NCBI GenBank assembly: GCA_003171255.1
Contig: PMYK01000009.1
Span: 52,485-100,325 of the forward strand
Direction of reading: 5' to 3'
Source: Chloroflexota bacterium
GTDB lineage: Bacteria; Chloroflexota; Limnocylindria; Limnocylindrales; CSP1-4
Length of the DNA stretch: 47,841 nucleotides
The notes under the pieces: model-generated
The model's input: the letters and a program-made list of their open reading frames with translations, nothing else
Told to the model about the DNA's origin: nothing
The model's database searches: none
Program-made: the position numbers and the translations under genes
Part shown: one piece after another, positions 1 through 9,500 of the stretch
Layout of the letters: the number at the start of each line of letters is the position of its first letter
How positions within the stretch are numbered: the first letter of the stretch is position 1

Positions 1-2
1 GC

Positions 3-1514
3 GAGGACGCGTGGGACGCGCTTGGCTACGTCTACCTGCTCGGCGGGGGCATCTTCCCGCTCCTGTCCCGCGAATTCGCGCCACTTTCGGAGCGGCTCGC
101 GTCGGTGGCCTCTCGTCTCGAGGGCGTGCCCGCCGTGCTGGTTGCTGCACGAGCGGAGCTGGGCCGCCTGGCGGGCCGACCCGCGTCGCGTCTGCACACG
201 GAGATGGCGATCAAGCAGCTGCCGGGCATCGTGGCGCTGGCCGAGGACGCCGTGGTCCAGGCTGATTTAGCCGCGGATCAACCGGGCGTGGAGGAAATCC
301 TGCCCCGCCTACGGGCCGCCGCCGCTACGGCTCGCGAAGCCATCGAGAGCTTTGAAGCCTGGCTGGGCTCGGACCTGCTGCCTCGTTCCTCTGGCGAGGG
401 CCGGCTCGGCGCCGATCTGTTTGCCCGCAAGATGAGGCACACCTTTCGCTCGGACCTGACCTCTGACCAGATCATGGCCCAGGCCCGCGTCGAGTACGAA
501 GCCGTCCGAGCCGAGATGATCCGGATCGCCCGCCAGATCTGGAGCCAGTGGGTCCCGAGCGAGCCGATCCCCACCGCCGAGCGCGACGGAAGTCAGGGGG
601 CCGCCGACTCGCGGACCGTGGCCGGTGTCACCGCCGCGATCGGTCGAGCCCACCACCCCGCCCATGATCTCGTGGCGTACTGCCGCGAGAGCTACCGCGG
701 CATCGTCGAGTTCTGCCGGAGCCACGACGTCATCACCGTCCCGGACGAGCCGCTCGAGATCGAATGGACCCCGCCCTTCTTGCGCGAGTATGCCGGCGCG
801 ATGCTCGATTCGCCGGGCCCGCTCGACAAAGGCCAGAAGACTTTCTACTTCGTGACGCCGCCGCCGGACGACTGGACGCCCGAGCAGGTCGACTCGTTCC
901 TGGCCGAAGAGAACGACCGCCAGATCGACCTGACGACGATCCACGAGGGAACGCCCGGCCATTACCTCCAGCTCGTCTACTCGAACCGCTGCCCCTCGCT
1001 GGCGCGTGCCGTCTTCGGCAGCGGTGTCTTCATCGAGGGCTGGGCCGTCTATGTGACGCAGGTCATGATGGATCTGGGCTTCAAGGCCGACGATCCGGCT
1101 CTGCTGCTGATCCACTGGAAGTTCTACCTGCGGGCCATCACCAACGCCATGATCGACATCGGCATCCACGCCGGCTCGATGACCGAGCAGGAGGCGATGG
1201 AGCTGATGGTCAAGGGCGGTTTCCAGGAGGAGTCCGAAGCGAGCAAGAAGTGGGACCGTGCCCGCCTGACATCGACGCAGCTGTCGACGTACTTCGTCGG
1301 CTCGATGGAGATGTGGAGCCTCGAGCGTGAGCGTCGCGTCCGCGCCGCCGTTGCCGTCGGCGATCCCCGCGGCGCCGCGGCCGTCCCCGTGCCGCGAGTT
1401 GTGGGCGGCTTCGGCAATACGCCGGGCTTCTCGTACAAGCAGCACCTCGAGTCGGTCATAGCCCACGGCTCGCCGCCGATCCCGCTCATCCGCCGCGTCC
1501 TGCTGGGGGAGTAG
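3..1514 (+). CDS. DUF885 family protein, 5' end outside the window
   Basis: The reading frame is open from the first bases (in frame from base 3), so the N-terminus is missing; the residues upstream of the first ATG at 105 read as good protein. The visible ~503 residues match the DUF885 family: an HEGTPGH motif (bases 942-962) followed about 25 residues later by EGWAVY (from base 1035), the H-E-x-x-x-x-H and E-G-W-A arrangement expected of a zinc-dependent peptidase-like site. Family members are uncharacterised or annotated as putative metallopeptidases; the peptidase role is family knowledge, not shown here. No signal peptide can be assessed because the start is missing. The gene ends 348 bp before the next convergent gene. 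Confidence 0.85.
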   Translation, partial: EDAWDALGYVYLLGGGIFPLLSREFAPLSERLASVASRLEGVPAVLVAARAELGRLAGRPASRLHTEMAIKQLPGIVALAEDAVVQADLAADQPGVEEILPRLRAAAATAREAIESFEAWLGSDLLPRSSGEGRLGADLFARKMRHTFRSDLTSDQIMAQARVEYEAVRAEMIRIARQIWSQWVPSEPIPTAERDGSQGAADSRTVAGVTAAIGRAHHPAHDLVAYCRESYRGIVEFCRSHDVITVPDEPLEIEWTPPFLREYAGAMLDSPGPLDKGQKTFYFVTPPPDDWTPEQVDSFLAEENDRQIDLTTIHEGTPGHYLQLVYSNRCPSLARAVFGSGVFIEGWAVYVTQVMMDLGFKADDPALLLIHWKFYLRAITNAMIDIGIHAGSMTEQEAMELMVKGGFQEESEASKKWDRARLTSTQLSTYFVGSMEMWSLERERRVRAAVAVGDPRGAAAVPVPRVVGGFGNTPGFSYKQHLESVIAHGSPPIPLIRRVLLGE

Positions 1515-1862
1515 CGGGCGTAGACAACCATGGCGCACTTGGTCGTTCTGGTCGGGGCGAGAGGATTAGAGCCGACACACCGTCGCCATCTTTGCTGATC
1601 CCGGTCGCGAACATACCGAGCTACGTTGGTCGGGTCTGGAAGACGGCTTAAGGGCGTTCCTTCCAACCGGCCGTACAACTGATCTACTCGATCGCGCCCG
1701 CGGCTGGGCTGCTGGTCGAGGTGGCGTAGTCGGCGGCCCGAGGTTCGCGCACTCGCCGACATGCAAAACGTCGACAGAGGCGTCGGAAGACGAGATCTGG
1801 AACATGAACAAGGTCCTTCTGACCGGAGGTCGGGCCGCCGGACGGAGCTCTCGTCGTCTCGG
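1515..1862. other. Intergenic region without a recognisable gene
   Basis: This 348-bp gap lies between two convergent genes. Open frames on the minus strand here (for example around 1566-1811) have no recognisable domain and lower-quality composition. I see no tRNA, obvious terminator hairpin or repeat. Confidence 0.5.
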
Positions 1863-2465
1863 CTATGAGCTGCAGTTCAGCGCAACGAACTGCTGAACCT
1901 GTGATCGATCGCCATTGCGAACGGCTGCGATGACTTGGTCAATCGAGTCACGGAAGCTGTCGGTAGCGAACTCCCCCCGGTAGAACTCCCACGAAGTCGC
2001 CGCCACGATCTGATCGCGGTCGGCTAGTGCGCTCGCGGAAGCGCCCGACGCCGTCGAGGCGACCCATGCCCGGTCCCACGAGCAGAACGATACGAACTCG
2101 ACCTCCGCCCGGCCCCCACCGCGTGAATAGCTCGCGCTCTTGTCGGCAACGAGATAGGGCGGCCAGGTCGCGCCCGGCGGGAGCGGTACGACGGCCTTCG
2201 CGGCGTCGATCTCCGCCTGGAACTCGGTGGCCGGAGCGAGACCATTGGGCGACTCGGTCAGGCGAATCCCGGCAAACACCGTCGGCGCAACGACGAAGGC
2301 TGCGACTAGGGCGAGCGCGAGTCCCCGCCGGCGAACCCGGAACCGGCTGCGGGCGGAATGCTCGAGCCGTTCGCGAAACCGAGCGTCGAGCGCGGCGCAT
2401 TGCTGCGACGTCAGTGGCCGCGACAGCGTCGTCCGGATTGCGGACTCGATGTCAGGCGAGGTCAT
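1863..2465 (-). CDS. Membrane protein partnered with the ECF sigma factor (possible anti-sigma)
   Basis: This 200-residue protein has an N-terminal cytosolic segment of ~45 residues ending in a basic run (RVRRRG), one transmembrane helix at about residues 48-68, and an extracytoplasmic part of ~130 residues. The layout (short cytosolic part, single TM, outer domain) and the 14-bp overlap with the sigma-factor gene directly upstream suggest it is the cognate regulator of that sigma factor. No HxxxCxxC zinc anti-sigma motif is visible, so the anti-sigma role rests only on position and topology. It could instead be a target or sensor protein of the same operon. Confidence 0.6.
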   Translation of the reverse strand: MTSPDIESAIRTTLSRPLTSQQCAALDARFRERLEHSARSRFRVRRRGLALALVAAFVVAPTVFAGIRLTESPNGLAPATEFQAEIDAAKAVVPLPPGATWPPYLVADKSASYSRGGGRAEVEFVSFCSWDRAWVASTASGASASALADRDQIVAATSWEFYRGEFATDSFRDSIDQVIAAVRNGDRSQVQQFVALNCSS

Positions 2466-3033
2466 GGAGCATCTCCTTTAGCCGAGCGAGACCGCGGTCG
2501 AGTAGCTTCTGCGTCGCGGCCTGGCTCTTGCCGATCACGTCCGCGATTTCGCGGACGGTCAGCTCGGTGGAGTAGCGGAGGGCAATCGCGTCCCGCTGCG
2601 GATTCGGTAACTGCGCGAGGGCGCCAAGAACGGATGCAGCGAGTTCTGCATCGAGCGCCGCATCTTCCGGGGACGGCATTGCCGCTTCGCTCTCGTGACT
2701 GCGGCGAGGAAGGAGACGGGCTGCGCGCGCACGCCGTTCGGCGTCGATCGCGGCATTCCGGGCCGTCCGCAACAGCCACCCGGGGCCGGGCTCTCGTCCC
2801 GCACGCAGTTCCGCGAACGCTCGCTCGAACGTGACCGCGGTCAGATCCAAGGCGTGATCTTCGTCCCTGCAGATTGAGCGTAGATAGCGAAAGACTGGGT
2901 CCCGGTGGGCGCGGTAGATTTCTTCGAGCGCAAGGGCTGCCACCCGCGGTTGGACCCCCGTCGTCTCGATCTCAACTGCCACTGCATCGCCGTTCATGCA
3001 CTGAAGACGCACGGACGCCTCGTTTTCGGACAC
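2452..3033 (-). CDS. RNA polymerase ECF-type sigma-70 factor
   Basis: Region 2 is visible at residues ~38-85 (EEIYRAHRDPVFRYLRSI followed by the DLTAVTFERAF helix and WLLRTARNAAID). Region 4 lies at residues ~135-190 (LPNPQRDAIALRYSTELTVREIADVIGKSQAATQKLLDRGLARL, cited here as LPNPQRDAIALRY and VREIADVIGKS), the helix-turn-helix that contacts the -35 element. At 193 residues it has normal ECF length. The start is uncertain: GTG at 3033 has an AGGAGG only one base upstream, whereas GTG at 3012 has GAGG five bases upstream. It overlaps the downstream membrane protein gene by 14 bp, so the two are probably co-translated. The regulon is unknown. Confidence 0.88.
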   Translation of the reverse strand: MSENEASVRLQCMNGDAVAVEIETTGVQPRVAALALEEIYRAHRDPVFRYLRSICRDEDHALDLTAVTFERAFAELRAGREPGPGWLLRTARNAAIDAERRARAARLLPRRSHESEAAMPSPEDAALDAELAASVLGALAQLPNPQRDAIALRYSTELTVREIADVIGKSQAATQKLLDRGLARLKEMLHDLA

Positions 3034-3520
3034 CCCTCCTGTATTTCAGGCTCGAACCAACCGCGAGGCCGCGATCGCCCGGGTGCGAGAGGCCCCCGCG
3101 TCTGGACCCGCGTCTGGACCCGCGCTAATCGGTCGGCTCATGTAGTCTATCCACGCTCGAATGCGCCCCGCGGTCGACGGGAAGACCCTCCACGAACGCA
3201 CCCTTGCGAGCGGTCGATCCAGTGACCACCCCAAACGGTGCTGCCGCCGAGCCCCGCGGCTCGAAAGGACGCCTCGCTGGCAGTCCGAAGCGAGACCGCG
3301 ATCCCACGGTCCTTCGGTAGCGCTCCACGGCCGCGAGCAGCTGACGGCCGGCCTTGATCGCCTCGAGTAGTGCGTCAGGATCGAGGACCTCGAGCCACTC
3401 GCAGTGGACAGAAGTGTTCCGCCGCGTGTTGAGCCCGACCAGGCGAGTTGCGGCCGGCAGTCCGGAACGCCGGCCGCGTAGCGGAAGACCCTCCTCTCGG
3501 GCCCCCAATCAAGCGGCGGG
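3034..3520. other. Intergenic region with one doubtful small ORF
   Basis: About 490 bp separate the sigma gene from the PadR-like gene. A minus-strand open frame at 3125-3508 (127 residues) includes a helix-like stretch (DPDALLEAIKAGRQLLAAVE) but matches no family I recognise, has no clear ribosome-binding site, and is arginine-rich at its end like out-of-frame translations in GC-rich DNA. Around 3107-3124 a short duplication of 'cgtctggacc' is visible. I do not call a gene here with any confidence. Confidence 0.25.
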
Positions 3521-3772
3521 CTAGGGCTTGCGGTAGAGCCGTCGCGTTCGACCGGATGGGTCCGTGGACCAGCCTGCCCTCAGGCGCCCTACGGCCTCGA
3601 GCCGGTGGAGAGTTGGGTACAGAGCCGGCTCGGGCGGTTCGGGCGCGGCCAGCGGCTTCGCCAGCCGAACCATGACTTCGTATCCAGACAGGCGGTCGCT
3701 CCCGATTGCCGCCATGACGGCGGCGAGCGACTCGGCCGACACGGTAGCCCTCACGTTGCCGCCGTCAGCCAC
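3521..3772 (-). CDS. Short PadR-like winged-helix protein
   Basis: These 83 residues contain the PadR core: LSGYEVMVRLAKPL (recognition region), PALYPTLHRLEAVGRL (the signature 'LYPTLHRLE' wing-proximal helix) and the wing W-x-x-x-P-S-G-R-T-R-R-L-Y. The usual C-terminal dimerisation helix is missing, because the protein stops right after the wing (RLYRKP). It overlaps the end of the upstream membrane-protein gene by 22 bp, so it is the third gene of a PadR / HAAS protein / PadR operon. It may modulate the full-length PadR at the head of the operon or be a decayed copy. Function is inferred from fold only. Confidence 0.6.
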   Translation of the reverse strand: MADGGNVRATVSAESLAAVMAAIGSDRLSGYEVMVRLAKPLAAPEPPEPALYPTLHRLEAVGRLRAGWSTDPSGRTRRLYRKP

Positions 3773-5112
3773 TGCCAGATCGTGCCCGTGAAGCTCGACT
3801 CCAGCGGGCCGCCGCCCATGTTGAACTCGGGTTCGTTGAGGCGGTACCGGCGGCCGTCAGGCCCAATGCCCGTGACGAAAACGATCCACTCGGTCGTTCG
3901 AACGTGGCTGACGTCGAACTCGACCCGGGCGTAGCCGGCGTTGATCTCGCCGGCGTTGAAGTCGGCCGGCACGGTTGCATACGGCGCCGAATGGGCCGGG
4001 TCCGGGATCCACTCCGCGATGTCCGGAGACGCGTCGAAGTGAACCGCACGCCAGGCCTCGAAGCGGACGTCCCTGAACAGCGACAGCGCCTGGGCGGCCG
4101 TTCCGGGGTTCCCCGGAACGAAATCCCAGATGTTGACTGCCTGGGTTATGACTCCGGATCCCCATAGTCCGCCGCCTTCCGCCAGCAGTGGATGGCCGTC
4201 GATGTAGGTCCAAGCCGGAGCCACCCGGTCGAACTCGCGGAGTTGCGCGGCGTGAGCTTGGGGCGTGTCGGCGACGTCCGGCGGCGGTCCGCTCCAGGCA
4301 GGGACGTTGCGAGCGAAGCTCGCGCTGAGGATGGCCAGAACGCCGATCGCCACGATTACCTTCCTACGCGGGAGCGAAACTCGAGGCGTCGAGCTGGTGA
4401 GCGCGCCGGTGGCGAACGCGAACGGAACGGCCAACAGTGACAAAACCGAAAGAAGGTTCTGAGGGGCCGACACTACGAAGACGGCCGCCACGAACAACGT
4501 CGCAAAGCCGGCTGTCGCCCATATGCGCCGAACCGCGGCCGGCGTACGCCGGCTGATTCGGGTCGAGATGGCCACTCCCCGGCGGGCGGCCACGAACGCC
4601 GCAACACAGCAGGCCCAGGCGAGAAGAGCCGTGACCATTGGTAGGCCGGCGAGGGCGGCGCGGAGGGCGGGCAGGCCGGCGAAGACGAACTCCGTGGGCG
4701 GCCTGAGCAGCGTGCCCGTCACGACTGCGGACGCGCACAGCGCGGCGGCCACGATCGCGATGCCGAGCAGCAATCCCCCGGCGGCGCCGAGAGTTGCGTG
4801 GAAGACGCCGCCGGCGGCGCCTGCGAGGAGGCGGCGAGTGGTGCGGTGGGCCGAGGTGAGTTCAGCGGCGAGCTCCGTCGGGTTGCCGAGACGGGCAATC
4901 GCCTCCCGGGCGGCTCGGTCGCCGTCTAGGCCCTCCGATTCAATTGTTGCGATAGAGTCGCGGAAGTGGTCTTCCATCTCCGAGGCGATTTCGGCCCGAA
5001 CGTGGACCGGAAGATCCAGGCCGGCGCCAAGCCGCCGCAGGTACTCGTCGATTTCGGCGGGAAGCGGCGTCTCGTCCGGGCTGGAGCTGGGGTTAGCGTC
5101 CGGCTCAGACAT
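3751..5112 (-). CDS. HAAS-domain multi-pass membrane protein
   Basis: I start this at ATG 5112, overlapping the upstream PadR stop by 8 bp, rather than at the longer frame beginning at 5331, whose extra N-terminus is arginine-rich and lies antisense inside padR. Residues ~15-75 form a HAAS (permease-prefix-like) domain: EIDEYLRRLGAGLDLP, a helix with EIASEMEDHFRDSI, then AAREAIARLGNPTELAAEL. About six hydrophobic helices follow (residues ~90-270), then a ~180-residue extracytoplasmic C-terminal region with no family I recognise. HAAS proteins are commonly encoded next to PadR regulators and are thought to act in membrane signalling or with transporters; here the gene is sandwiched between two PadR genes. 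Confidence 0.75.
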   Translation of the reverse strand: MSEPDANPSSSPDETPLPAEIDEYLRRLGAGLDLPVHVRAEIASEMEDHFRDSIATIESEGLDGDRAAREAIARLGNPTELAAELTSAHRTTRRLLAGAAGGVFHATLGAAGGLLLGIAIVAAALCASAVVTGTLLRPPTEFVFAGLPALRAALAGLPMVTALLAWACCVAAFVAARRGVAISTRISRRTPAAVRRIWATAGFATLFVAAVFVVSAPQNLLSVLSLLAVPFAFATGALTSSTPRVSLPRRKVIVAIGVLAILSASFARNVPAWSGPPPDVADTPQAHAAQLREFDRVAPAWTYIDGHPLLAEGGGLWGSGVITQAVNIWDFVPGNPGTAAQALSLFRDVRFEAWRAVHFDASPDIAEWIPDPAHSAPYATVPADFNAGEINAGYARVEFDVSHVRTTEWIVFVTGIGPDGRRYRLNEPEFNMGGGPLESSFTGTIWQWLTAAT

Positions 5113-5455
5113 TCGTCGGGCCCGCCACGGTCTGCGCCACTCCTCGGGCGAACGAGGCCCACTCGGCCTCGTGCTCGGCCAGAAGGGCGCCTCCCTTATC
5201 TGTGATGCGGTAGTAGCGCCGCTTTGGCCCTTTGTCGCTCTCGCGCCAGTCCGCCTGGAGCGCGCCCTCTGCCTCGAGCGCGTGCAGCGCGGGATAGAGC
5301 GAGCCCTCGCTCGGCGCGAAAGCTCCACCACTCCGCTCCCGGATGCGCTGCGCGATCTCGTAGCCGTATAGCTCCGTGTCGCGCAGCACCGTGAGAACCA
5401 GGAGCGGAGTAGTCCCCTTCAGGAGCTGGGTCCGAATGCTCGGCCGTCTCATCAT
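5105..5455 (-). CDS. PadR family transcriptional regulator
   Basis: At 116 residues this is a typical PadR. The motifs are TPLLVLTVLRDTELYGYEIA (first helices), the signature EGSLYPALHALEAEGAL, and the wing DWRESDKGPKRRYYRIT, followed by a C-terminal dimerisation helix (LAEHEAEWASFARGV). Two adjacent ATGs (5455 and 5452) are possible starts; an AGGAGG sits 3 and 6 bases upstream respectively, which favours 5452. A perfect palindrome overlaps the -10 box, ribosome-binding site and start codon, so negative autoregulation is very likely. It heads the operon with the HAAS protein gene. Confidence 0.9.
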   Translation of the reverse strand: MMRRPSIRTQLLKGTTPLLVLTVLRDTELYGYEIAQRIRERSGGAFAPSEGSLYPALHALEAEGALQADWRESDKGPKRRYYRITDKGGALLAEHEAEWASFARGVAQTVAGPTNV

Positions 5456-5479
5456 CTACCTCCTAATGCGAGGTAGATG
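5453..5479 (-). promoter_or_regulatory. Perfect palindromic PadR operator
   Basis: Ten-base arms CATCTACCTC (5453-5462) and GAGGTAGATG (5470-5479) are exact inverted repeats separated by 7 bases. The element covers the padR start codon, its AGGAGG ribosome-binding site and the edge of the -10 box, which is where an autorepressor would bind. That PadR is the binder is inference from position. Confidence 0.8.
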
Positions 5480-5506
5480 CTAGGGCTGGAGGCTCGCGCC
5501 TGTCAA
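5477..5506 (-). promoter_or_regulatory. Predicted padR promoter
   Basis: On the minus strand TTGACA (5501-5506) is followed after 18 bases by TAGCAT (5477-5482). The predicted start of transcription near 5470 falls inside the palindrome spacer, giving a leader of about 15 bases that carries AGGAGG. The overlap of -10 box and operator supports repression by occlusion. Confidence 0.6.
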
Positions 5507-5836
5507 TACTGCGCGGGTCTTGCTAGGGCCGAGCTACTCAACTCATCTTCTGGGGCTGAACCGCCAGCCATCGGCGGACACCGCGGCACGCACTGCGGGC
5601 CACGGCGTCGGAGGCAGAACCTCGGGAGAAGCGTCCAGGACGGGTAGGTCGCAACTACCTGAATGGTCGGCGCGAGACGAATTGAACCTCCCACCAGGAG
5701 TGTCGAGCGAGCATGAGGTGGCGACAGTCGGGTTCGAGGCTGCGACAATCTTGTCGCCATGGGCGATGCTCAGGACGGGCATCGCCGTTCGATGGAGCGG
5801 CGGAGAACCGTGGCGGAAACTGGAGCCGGGCAGCCG
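5507..5836. other. Intergenic region upstream of the kinase gene
   Basis: This 330-bp interval lies between the padR promoter and the thymidylate-kinase-like start. No gene, RNA or strong repeat is visible. The kinase frame stays open upstream to 5759, but those residues do not look like part of the domain. Confidence 0.45.
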
Positions 5837-6505
5837 ATGAACCCAGAGATTCCACATCCGGGCGCCCTGATCGTCATCGAGGGGATCGACGGCTCAGGCT
5901 CGACCACGCAGTCCGACATGCTCCTGCAGTGGCTTCAGCGGGTGGGCATCCCGTCTGTGTTCACATGCGAGCCGTCGAAGGGGCCGATCGGCGGCGTGCT
6001 TCGACTTCACCTCGGCAGGCAGGTTGAGTTGGGCGGTCCGGAGGCCGAGGCGCTCGGGTTCGCGGCCGACCGGATGGACCACATCGTGTCGGAGATCGCT
6101 CCTGCGCTGGCTCGGGGCATCACTGTCGTCGCCGATCGCTACTACCTCTCAAGCCTGGCCTATCAGGCCCTTTCGTGCGACCTGGCCTGGCTCCGCGAGA
6201 TCAACCGGTTTGCGCTCCGGCCGGACCTGACCGTCTTCCTCTCCGTCCCGGTCGACGTGGGCGTCGCCAGGTTCAGCCAGCGGGCTACCAGGGAGCGTTT
6301 CGAGGAGGATCGGGACGAGCTGGCTCGGATCGCCGGGATGTACGACACCGCGATCGGGCTTCTGCGCGAAGAGGGCGAGGACGTCCAGGTCATCGACGGC
6401 ACGCGATCGCCGGGCGATGTTCACGCGGAGATCGTCCAGCTCGCGGTCGCCGTTCTTCAGCCGCGCTATCCGGGAGTCTCGATCTCCGTGGACGCGCACG
6501 AGTAG
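5837..6505 (+). CDS. Thymidylate kinase-like protein with altered P-loop
   Basis: Expected reaction: ATP-dependent phosphorylation of dTMP to dTDP. From ATG 5837 the protein has 222 residues. It shows the family order: P-loop region at residues ~13-25 (VIEGIDGSGSTTQ), the thymidine-binding EPSKGPIGGVLR (residues ~37-48, normally EP-x-x-x-x-x-G), DRMDHI, the ADRYYLSSLAYQ strand-helix (residues ~102-113), and the TVFLSVPVDVGVAR strand. The oddity is that the P-loop reads GSGSTT where the invariant lysine of GxGKTT is expected, so serine replaces the phosphate-binding lysine. It may be an active variant using another residue or a kinase-like protein with a different role. The upstream frame to 5759 was rejected for lack of family similarity. 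Confidence 0.8.
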   Translation: MNPEIPHPGALIVIEGIDGSGSTTQSDMLLQWLQRVGIPSVFTCEPSKGPIGGVLRLHLGRQVELGGPEAEALGFAADRMDHIVSEIAPALARGITVVADRYYLSSLAYQALSCDLAWLREINRFALRPDLTVFLSVPVDVGVARFSQRATRERFEEDRDELARIAGMYDTAIGLLREEGEDVQVIDGTRSPGDVHAEIVQLAVAVLQPRYPGVSISVDAHE

Positions 6506-6566
6506 TCCAGGTCGTGGCCCACGGTTCCGACCGCCTGAAGGGCGTTCGCCGACAGTGGCCGGGGCG

Positions 6567-9500
6567 TTAGGTCCTCGTTGCCGCCTCGAGCTTGTCGAGC
6601 TGGTAGCCGCATGCCTTGGCGGCCTTCGCCAGGGTCGAGGTCATGCGCTCCGCTGACTGGAGACGCTTGGCCGTTCGCGCCGCGGTTGCAGACTCGCCTG
6701 CGGTCGCAGCCAGCGCGTCCAGGGCGAGCATCCACCACAGCACCTGGCCGAACGACTCGCGGTTGAACCAGCTCACGCCTTCCCAGACGTTGACGCGGAT
6801 GTACGGCCGAACGGCTTCGTTGGCGATCAGGGCTCGAACGAGCGCCGGCGTTTGCTCGGCCGTCGACAGCTCGGCTACCGACGACGGGAGCGGGACCGAA
6901 CCGAGCATCCGGATGAGGGCCACGAGCCGCCAGGCTGCGCCATCGTCGAGGCCCAGGTCGCGGAAGACGCCGACGATCACGGCGCCCAGCTGGAGGTCCT
7001 CGATCGAGGTGACATCGCCCTCGCCCGGCCCGGCCACGTCGGTGAGTGCTCGCGACACGAGCCGGCCGATCAGAGCGACCCAGGTCCACTCGTCGACGAG
7101 GCCGGCGCAGAGCCGCTCCTGACCCAGGTCTGGCAGACGCAGCACCGCTTCGATGCCGGCGCGGAATGATGCCGCGGCCTTCTCCACGTTGCCCCCGGCG
7201 CCCGTGACTTCAACCAGCGCGCGGAGGGCCGGGACGAGGTGCGCCTGAGCGTCGTCGAGCAGACCGGCGAGTTCGGCGGCGGTGGCGTCCGTGCCGGCTG
7301 CAGTGGAGGCGGGCGCGAACTTCGCGGCCTTGCTGCCCGCGGCCTTGCTGCCCGCGGCCTTGCTGGCGGTCTTCGCCTCAGAAGCGGCCTTGGCCTCGGC
7401 CCGGGTGCGTGGCGGCCCGGCCGCCGCGCCTGGCCCGCGCAGTCCCAGGTCCACCGCGGGAACTCCAGGGCGGACAGCCATGGCTCGAGCCGCCCCGATC
7501 TGCGCCACTCGCCGAAGCGAGCCGGTCCCGCTCAGCGCGCGAACCGCGTCGTGCAGCGGCCGGAGTTGCATCTCGCGCAGGGCCAGACTGACGCTCGGCA
7601 CGCCGGCGCCGCCGATCCGTTCGGCCAGACGCCCCAGCTGGCCCGAGGGTCCGTCCTCGACCTCGTGAATGTCCAGGAAGACCTGGCAGCCGTAGGCGTG
7701 CAGCTCGACGTAGAGTCCATCGCGGCACAGGTCGGATGAGCGGCGCAGGAATTCCAGCCCCGAGCGCTGCTCGCGCAGCAGGGTGAACCAGTCGCCGTCC
7801 GGATGCAGCCCCAGCCCCTCGCCCAGAGACTTCTGAATCAGCCGCCGTCCGCCGCCGCCGTCGGGCACGGAGTAGGCCGTCGACGTCTTGATCCAGCCTT
7901 TGGCCTCGGCAAAACGGTTGTGATAGACGATCAGGGCGCGTTCGTCGGAGCGCCGGTTCGAGTAGGCGAAGACATCTTCGTTTACCCAGCCCCCCGGATC
8001 GTAGACGTCGTAGAGCAGGAAATCCGCCATCTCGGCGAAGAGATAGCGGCGGTGGAAGAGCGGGAAGATCTCGCGCTCGTGCCGCTCGACGAGCCAGCCG
8101 TCCGGGTGCTCGTCGCGGTACGCCCGTCGGTATTCCATGCCGTACTTCTCGGCGAAGCCTTCGACCTGGCCGTGACCGATCATTGGCAGGCCCGGCATCG
8201 TGGCCAGCAGCGTGGCCACACCGAAGTACTTGTCGCCCTTGCCGAACTGGTCGACCGCTGTCCGCTCGTCGGGGTTGCTCATGAAGTTGACGAAGCGCTT
8301 GAGGACTTCGGGGTCGAACTCCATCGTGTCCTTGATGACCTGGCGGTAGCTGGCGTTCTCCTCGTCACGGAGCATGTTCATGAAGGCGCTGTTGTAGACG
8401 CGATGCATGCCGAGGGTCCGGACGAAGTAGCCCTCGAGCAGCCAGAACGCTTCGGCGAGGAGCAGGGTGTCGGGCACTTCCACCGCCACGCGATCGACGA
8501 CCTCGCGCCAGAACTCGTTGGGCATCTGCTCGTCGAAGACGGCCCGAGTGGTGGCGTGTTCGGCTCGCGACGGGATCGCCCCGCCCTGGCCGGGCTCGGG
8601 GAACCACAGCCGCTGGATGTGGCGCCGGGCCAGCGTCATTGCCGCGTCGAACCTGATGATCGGGAACTGGCGGGCGACGTGCAGGATGGTCTGGATGACG
8701 GCCTCTCGGACCTCGGGCTTGAGGTAGTCGAGCTGGGCCGTGTCGTTCCAGGGCATGCTCGTGCCGTCGTTGCCGTGGTAGATGTAGCGGACGTCGCCGG
8801 TCCAGTTGTCGGTTCTCTTGAAAACTACGGCAGCATCTGTCGAGTTCCAGTAGTGGTCCTCGATCTGGATCGTGACTCGATCGTCGTCCGACAGGTTCCC
8901 GCCGGTGAACGTGTAGGCGGGGTAGGGTGCGTCCGGCAGTCCCAGGAACCAATCCGGATGCTCGATGACCCAGCGCGAGTCGATGCCCATGTGGTTTGGC
9001 ACCATGTCCGAGCTGAGGCGAATGCCGCGGCCGGCGCATCTAGCGCGGAGCTGCTGGAACGCTTCGTCGCCACCGAGCTCGTCGGCGATGCGGTAGTCCA
9101 TGAGCGAGTACGCGGACGCCGCCGCCTCGGGGTTACCGCGCCACTGCTTGATCTTCTGGCTGGCGTGGCTTCGCTCCCACAGGCCGATGAGCCACAGCCC
9201 GGTGAAGCCGCGGCGCGCCAGCGCCTCCAGCTCCTCGTCGGGGATCTCGTCAAGGCGGTGGATCCGGCGGCCGTAGCGCTTCGAGAGCTGATCGAGCCAG
9301 ACGAACGTGGTCTTGGCCATGAGGACGACACGCGGCATCCACTCGCGGTCCTGGCTGAAATGCTCGTACTCGTTTTCGAGCCCGCCGAGGCCGGGGCCGC
9401 CGACTGAAGGGGCAGGTCCGGGCGTCGGATGCATTCGCATCCAGAGCGCGACCTCTTCCTCGTGGAGGACGTCCAGGCTCACGATCAGCCGGTCCATGAA

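Noticed and set aside
7803-9407. 534-codon plus-strand ORF opposite the GH13-like gene
   Set aside because: Antisense shadow produced by GC-rich codon bias; the minus-strand frame carries the catalytic motifs and this frame has no domain.
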